Shown piece after piece: positions 60,981 through 64,000 of a stretch of 64,000 nucleotides of DNA (position 1 is its first letter; each line of letters begins with the position of its first letter). The translations under genes were made by a program, and so were the position numbers. Source of the DNA: Actinomadura violacea (lineage in GTDB: Bacteria; Actinomycetota; Actinomycetes; Streptosporangiales; Streptosporangiaceae); the NCBI RefSeq assembly GCF_017573465.1, contig NZ_JAGEPF010000008.1:248001-312000 (forward strand), written 5' to 3'. The notes beneath the pieces are model-generated. The model had not been told where the DNA came from. It ran no database searches and saw nothing but the letters and a program-made list of their open reading frames with translations.

Positions 60981-62186
60981 TCAGGTGGCGGCGAGGGCCT
61001 CCGTCGGGGACAGGCGGGACGCACGGACGGCCGGGTACAGGCCCGCGACCGCACCGATGACCAGCGTCGCGGCGACCCCGCCGAGCACCGCCCAGGCCGG
61101 GATCACGACCGGCCACCCCTGGTACACCGCGTACCCGGCGGTGACGAGCGCGCCGATCGCGGCGCCGCCGAGCCCGCCGAGCGCCGACAGCAGCAGCGAC
61201 TCCGCCAGGAACTGGGTGCGGACCTGCCCGCGGGTCGCGCCGAGCGAGCGCCGCAACCCGATCTCCGCCCGCCGCTCCAGCACCGAGATGACCATCGTGT
61301 TGGCCACCCCGACCCCGCCGACCAGCAGCGCGACCGCGCCGACACCGAGCAGCAGCCCGGTGAACGCCTCCCCCGCCGCCTGCTTGGCGGCCAGCGCGTC
61401 CGACGGCCGCGACACCTGCACCTCGTTCGGCGCCTCCGGGTTCGCCGTCGCGCCGAGGACGCCCCTGACCTGCTCGACGTCCGCGTCCCGCGACCGCGTG
61501 TAGATCGTCGTCGCGTGACCGTCGAAGCCGAGCCGCTGCTGCGCCGCAGGCCAGCCGACCAGCGCGGCCGAGTCCAGCTCCGGCGCGAGCGGCGCCGGTT
61601 CGAGGATCCCGGCCACCGTGAACCACTTGCCGCCGACCAGCACCCGCACGTCCGGCCCCGCCCGCCCGATGCCGAGCCGGTCCGCGGCGGACGAGCCGAG
61701 CACCGCCGCCGGGAAGTCCTGCGTCGCCGCGTTCAGCCACACGCCGCCGCGCAGCCGCGCACCGGTCGCCGCGAGCAGGCCGGTCCGGGCGGCGTAGGCG
61801 GCGAGCCCGTTCGTCTCCGCCTTCGGGACCTTCCCGTTCCGGTACACCTTCGCGCCGTCCAGCAGCCCGATCGCCGACACCCGCTCGACCGGCCCGATGC
61901 GGCCGACCATGCTCTCGGCCTCCAGCGGAAGCTGTGCCTGCCCGCCGGTCAGCGTGCTGCCCGGCGTGACGGTGAGCAGGTTCGTGCCGAGCGCCGCGAG
62001 CGCGCGGTCGAGGTCGGCGCGCGACGAGGACGACACCCCGACCACCGCGACCATCGCCGCGATCCCGATCGCGATGCCGAGCGCGGACAGGAACGCCCGC
62101 ATCGGGCGCGTCCGCAACCCCACCGCGCCGACCCGCACCACGTCGCCCGGGCCCATCCGGGCCGGACGCAGCGTCCCGGCCGTCAC
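60981..62186 (-). CDS. ABC exporter permease, MacB/FtsX family
   Basis: The 401-residue protein has one N-terminal helix ([20 protein letters not shown]), a large extracellular MacB-PCD domain (about residues 60-270), then three helices ([20 protein letters not shown] onward, [40 protein letters not shown]) and the coupling-like segment [20 protein letters not shown]. It is a full MacB-type permease without a fused ATPase. The GTG start overlaps the ATPase stop. It forms a tripartite-like system with the two upstream genes. Confidence 0.9.
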   Translation of the reverse strand: MTAGTLRPARMGPGDVVRVGAVGLRTRPMRAFLSALGIAIGIAAMVAVVGVSSSSRADLDRALAALGTNLLTVTPGSTLTGGQAQLPLEAESMVGRIGPVERVSAIGLLDGAKVYRNGKVPKAETNGLAAYAARTGLLAATGARLRGGVWLNAATQDFPAAVLGSSAADRLGIGRAGPDVRVLVGGKWFTVAGILEPAPLAPELDSAALVGWPAAQQRLGFDGHATTIYTRSRDADVEQVRGVLGATANPEAPNEVQVSRPSDALAAKQAAGEAFTGLLLGVGAVALLVGGVGVANTMVISVLERRAEIGLRRSLGATRGQVRTQFLAESLLLSALGGLGGAAIGALVTAGYAVYQGWPVVIPAWAVLGGVAATLVIGAVAGLYPAVRASRLSPTEALAAT

Positions 62187-62887
62187 CGCGCCGCCTCCGC
62201 CTTCGCCGCCTTCTCCGGCGAGGGCGACGCCGAGTCCGCGACGACGAGGCCGTCGCGCATGCTCACCCGGCGCGGCAGCCCGGCCGCGATCTCCCGGTCG
62301 TGCGTGATGATCACGACGGTGGTGCCGGCCGCGTTCAGCTCCCGCAGCAGCGCCATCACCCCGTCCCCGGACACCGAGTCCAGCGCGCCCGTCGGCTCGT
62401 CGGCCAGCAGCAGCGCGGGCTCCCCCGCGACCGCCCGGGCGATCGCGACGCGCTGCCGCTCGCCGCCCGACAGCTCGTGCGGCTCATGGTGCAGGCGGTG
62501 CGCGAGCCCGACCCGCTCCAGCGCGTCCGCCGCGCGCCGCGCGCGCGCCGCCGGCCGCAGCCCGGTGTACAGGAGTCCGTCGGCGACGTTGTCCAGCGCG
62601 CGGGTGCCCGCGGCGAGGTGGAACTGCTGGAACACGAAACCGATCCGGCTCGCCCGCAGCGCCGACAGCGCCGCGTCCGGCAGCCGCCCCGCGTCGTACC
62701 CGTCGATGCGGACGGTCCCCGACGTCGGCCGGTCCAGGGTGCCGAGGACGTTCAGCATCGTCGACTTCCCCGACCCCGACGGCCCCACGATCGCGACCAG
62801 CTCCCCGGCGCCGACGTGCAAGGACACCCCGCCGAGCGCCCGCACCCCGCCCGGATACTCCTTGGTCACCTCCCGCAGCTCGATCAC
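62183..62887 (-). CDS. ABC exporter ATP-binding protein, MacB/LolD type
   Basis: The 234-residue ATPase has Walker [11 protein letters not shown]-loop FVFQQFHL, signature LSGGERQR, Walker [13 protein letters not shown] and switch ITHDREI. GTG 62887 overlaps the upstream stop in GTGA. A short Ala/Glu tail ends the protein. It is transcribed with the permease and the membrane fusion protein. Confidence 0.92.
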   Translation of the reverse strand: MIELREVTKEYPGGVRALGGVSLHVGAGELVAIVGPSGSGKSTMLNVLGTLDRPTSGTVRIDGYDAGRLPDAALSALRASRIGFVFQQFHLAAGTRALDNVADGLLYTGLRPAARARRAADALERVGLAHRLHHEPHELSGGERQRVAIARAVAGEPALLLADEPTGALDSVSGDGVMALLRELNAAGTTVVIITHDREIAAGLPRRVSMRDGLVVADSASPSPEKAAKAEAAR

Positions 62888-63996
62888 TTCGGCACCCCCA
62901 CGGCCGTGCCCTCGGCGACGCCCGCGCCCGACACCTCGACCCGCCCGTCCGCGAACAGCCCCGTCTTCACCGGGACGTACGACGACGCCGAGCCCTTCAC
63001 CACCTCGACACCGAACCCGCCCTCCGACAGCGCGACCAGCGCGGTCACCGGCACCGTCAGCACGTCCTTGCGGCTGCCCGCGGTGAAGGTGACGTCCACG
63101 GCGGCCAGCGCGTACTTCGCGGCGGCCTTGCGCGCCTTCGCCGACCGCAGCCAGACCGTCACCTCCACCTTGGTCGTCGCGTCGTCGTCCTGGCCCTGGC
63201 CCGGCTGGACCACCGTGGACACCTCGTCGATCCGGCCCGACACCGCCGTCCCGTCGGGGAGCGTCACCTCGACGCCCGCGCCCTTGCGGGCCATCCGCTG
63301 GTCGGTGGTGTCCAGCTCGACGGTGACGGCCTTGTCGGTGCCGGTGTAGGTGAGCACCTTGCGGCCGGGCCCGGTCGGATCGCCCGCGTTCGCCTGGAGG
63401 GCGTCGATCCGGACGGGCTCCGGCGCGAACACCACCCGGCCCAACTCGACCGTTCCCGTCTCGTCGAGCCCGAGGTCGTCCTGCCATTTCTCGACGGCTT
63501 CCGCGGTATCGGCCGTGTATTCCTTGTCGACGGTGAATCCGCTGTAGCCGAGCGCTTTCAGGTTCTTCTCGAACCGTTCGACGTCCGGCCCCTCGGTGCC
63601 GATCCGCAGCGGACGGTACGCCGGTTTCGAGCCGTACATGAGCACCACCGGATCGCCGTCCACCTCGTACAGCTCCTGGCCGCGCCTGATCACGTCACCG
63701 CTCTCGGGAACCTTCGTCAGCGTGCCCGCCAGCCGGCTCGTCGCGGTGTACGCCTGGCCGTAGCCGAGCTGCCCGTCCTCGGTCTGCTCGTCCTTCAGCG
63801 TCTGCCGCGCGACCTGCGTGGTGTTCGGCGGAAGGCCCGTCGCCCGGCCCTTCCCGGAGCCGCCGCCCGAATGCAGCGCGACGGCGGCGGCGCCGCCCGC
63901 GACGGCCACCGCGGCCGCCGCCGCGAGGACCGCCCGCCGGCCGGGACGGCGGCGCCGCCCGCGCCGCACCCCGTCCTCCGGCGCCCGCTCCCGCAC
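62884..63996 (-). CDS. Efflux membrane-fusion (MacA-like) protein with peptidoglycan-binding domain, possibly running past the window
   Basis: The visible 370 residues include a basic N-terminus and one membrane helix ([20 protein letters not shown]). A PG_binding_1 domain follows ([20 protein letters not shown] then [12 protein letters not shown]) inside a lipoyl/barrel-sandwich pair, and a beta-barrel C-terminal part ([20 protein letters not shown]). This layout is typical of actinomycete HlyD-like fusion proteins paired with MacB exporters. GTG 63996 is the leftmost visible start, but the gene could begin beyond the window edge. Confidence 0.82.
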   Translation of the reverse strand: MRERAPEDGVRRGRRRRPGRRAVLAAAAAVAVAGGAAAVALHSGGGSGKGRATGLPPNTTQVARQTLKDEQTEDGQLGYGQAYTATSRLAGTLTKVPESGDVIRRGQELYEVDGDPVVLMYGSKPAYRPLRIGTEGPDVERFEKNLKALGYSGFTVDKEYTADTAEAVEKWQDDLGLDETGTVELGRVVFAPEPVRIDALQANAGDPTGPGRKVLTYTGTDKAVTVELDTTDQRMARKGAGVEVTLPDGTAVSGRIDEVSTVVQPGQGQDDDATTKVEVTVWLRSAKARKAAAKYALAAVDVTFTAGSRKDVLTVPVTALVALSEGGFGVEVVKGSASSYVPVKTGLFADGRVEVSGAGVAEGTAVGVPK

Positions 63997-64000
63997 GGCC

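Overview
The window is high-GC actinomycete DNA, most like Actinomadura or a related Thermomonosporaceae genus. The evidence is very GC-rich codon third positions, many GTG starts, ATGA/GTGA-coupled operons, an XRE/DUF397 pair, several F420-type luciferase-like oxidoreductases, a mycothiol-type DinB enzyme, and HsaA/B/C/D secosteroid genes. The genus is inferred. I saw no tRNA, rRNA, CRISPR array, transposase or phage gene.

Region 1 (about 0.1-21.2 kb) is a steroid or secosteroid catabolic island. It holds an acyl-CoA synthetase; a five-gene oligopeptide-type ABC importer; an hsaC / FAD dehydrogenase / LLM / SnoaL / SDR operon; a lone SDR; an hsaD-kstD-kshB-hsaA operon; a divergent hsaB; an IclR regulator; and an LLM + SnoaL pair. 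A 15-bp dyad, consensus about TCCCRCTCAGYGGGA, occurs in all three divergent promoter regions (1.8, 12.2 and 18.0 kb), and a weaker copy lies upstream of iclR. One IclR-controlled regulon spanning uptake, activation and ring cleavage is the simplest reading. KshA, hsaE/F/G, a kstR gene and Mce genes are not in the window.

Region 2 (21.2-48.9 kb) is mostly unlinked housekeeping or accessory genes. They include a phosphotransferase with a DHSWGxR lipocalin-like protein, a secreted beta-propeller-like protein, a GDSL lipase with a PucR regulator, a Tat-exported amine-oxidase-like flavoprotein, a second EF-G, a NAGPA-type glycosidase, an FUSC protein, tandem VOC proteins, an Ag85-like esterase, a WhiJ-like XRE/DUF397 locus, a Ser/Thr kinase fused to a cold-shock domain, an MFS exporter with a double-Lrp regulator, an F420 LLM enzyme and a ferritin-like protein.

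Region 3 (49.0-51.4 kb) looks like an unusual peptide system. Two adjacent short genes share a near-identical leader and have divergent Gly/Asn-rich cores, each with two similarly spaced cysteines. The second is translationally coupled to an integral-membrane M50 metalloprotease. A strong terminator separates the two peptide genes.

Region 4 (51.7-64.0 kb) holds a second Ag85-like esterase, a SpoIIE-type phosphatase, a receptor-like Ser/Thr kinase, a three-gene operon (2OG-Fe(II) oxygenase, SAM methyltransferase, choline/carnitine O-acyltransferase) that suggests a carnitine-like acyl ester, and a TetR-linked MacA/MacB-type ABC export system running off the right edge.

Four copies of a long palindrome with core arm TTGCGGCGTGTCGKCCTTA are dispersed at 7.5, 13.1, 43.5 and 52.7 kb. 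They act as putative bidirectional terminators, and in three cases they also supply the Arg-stop codons of the adjacent gene.
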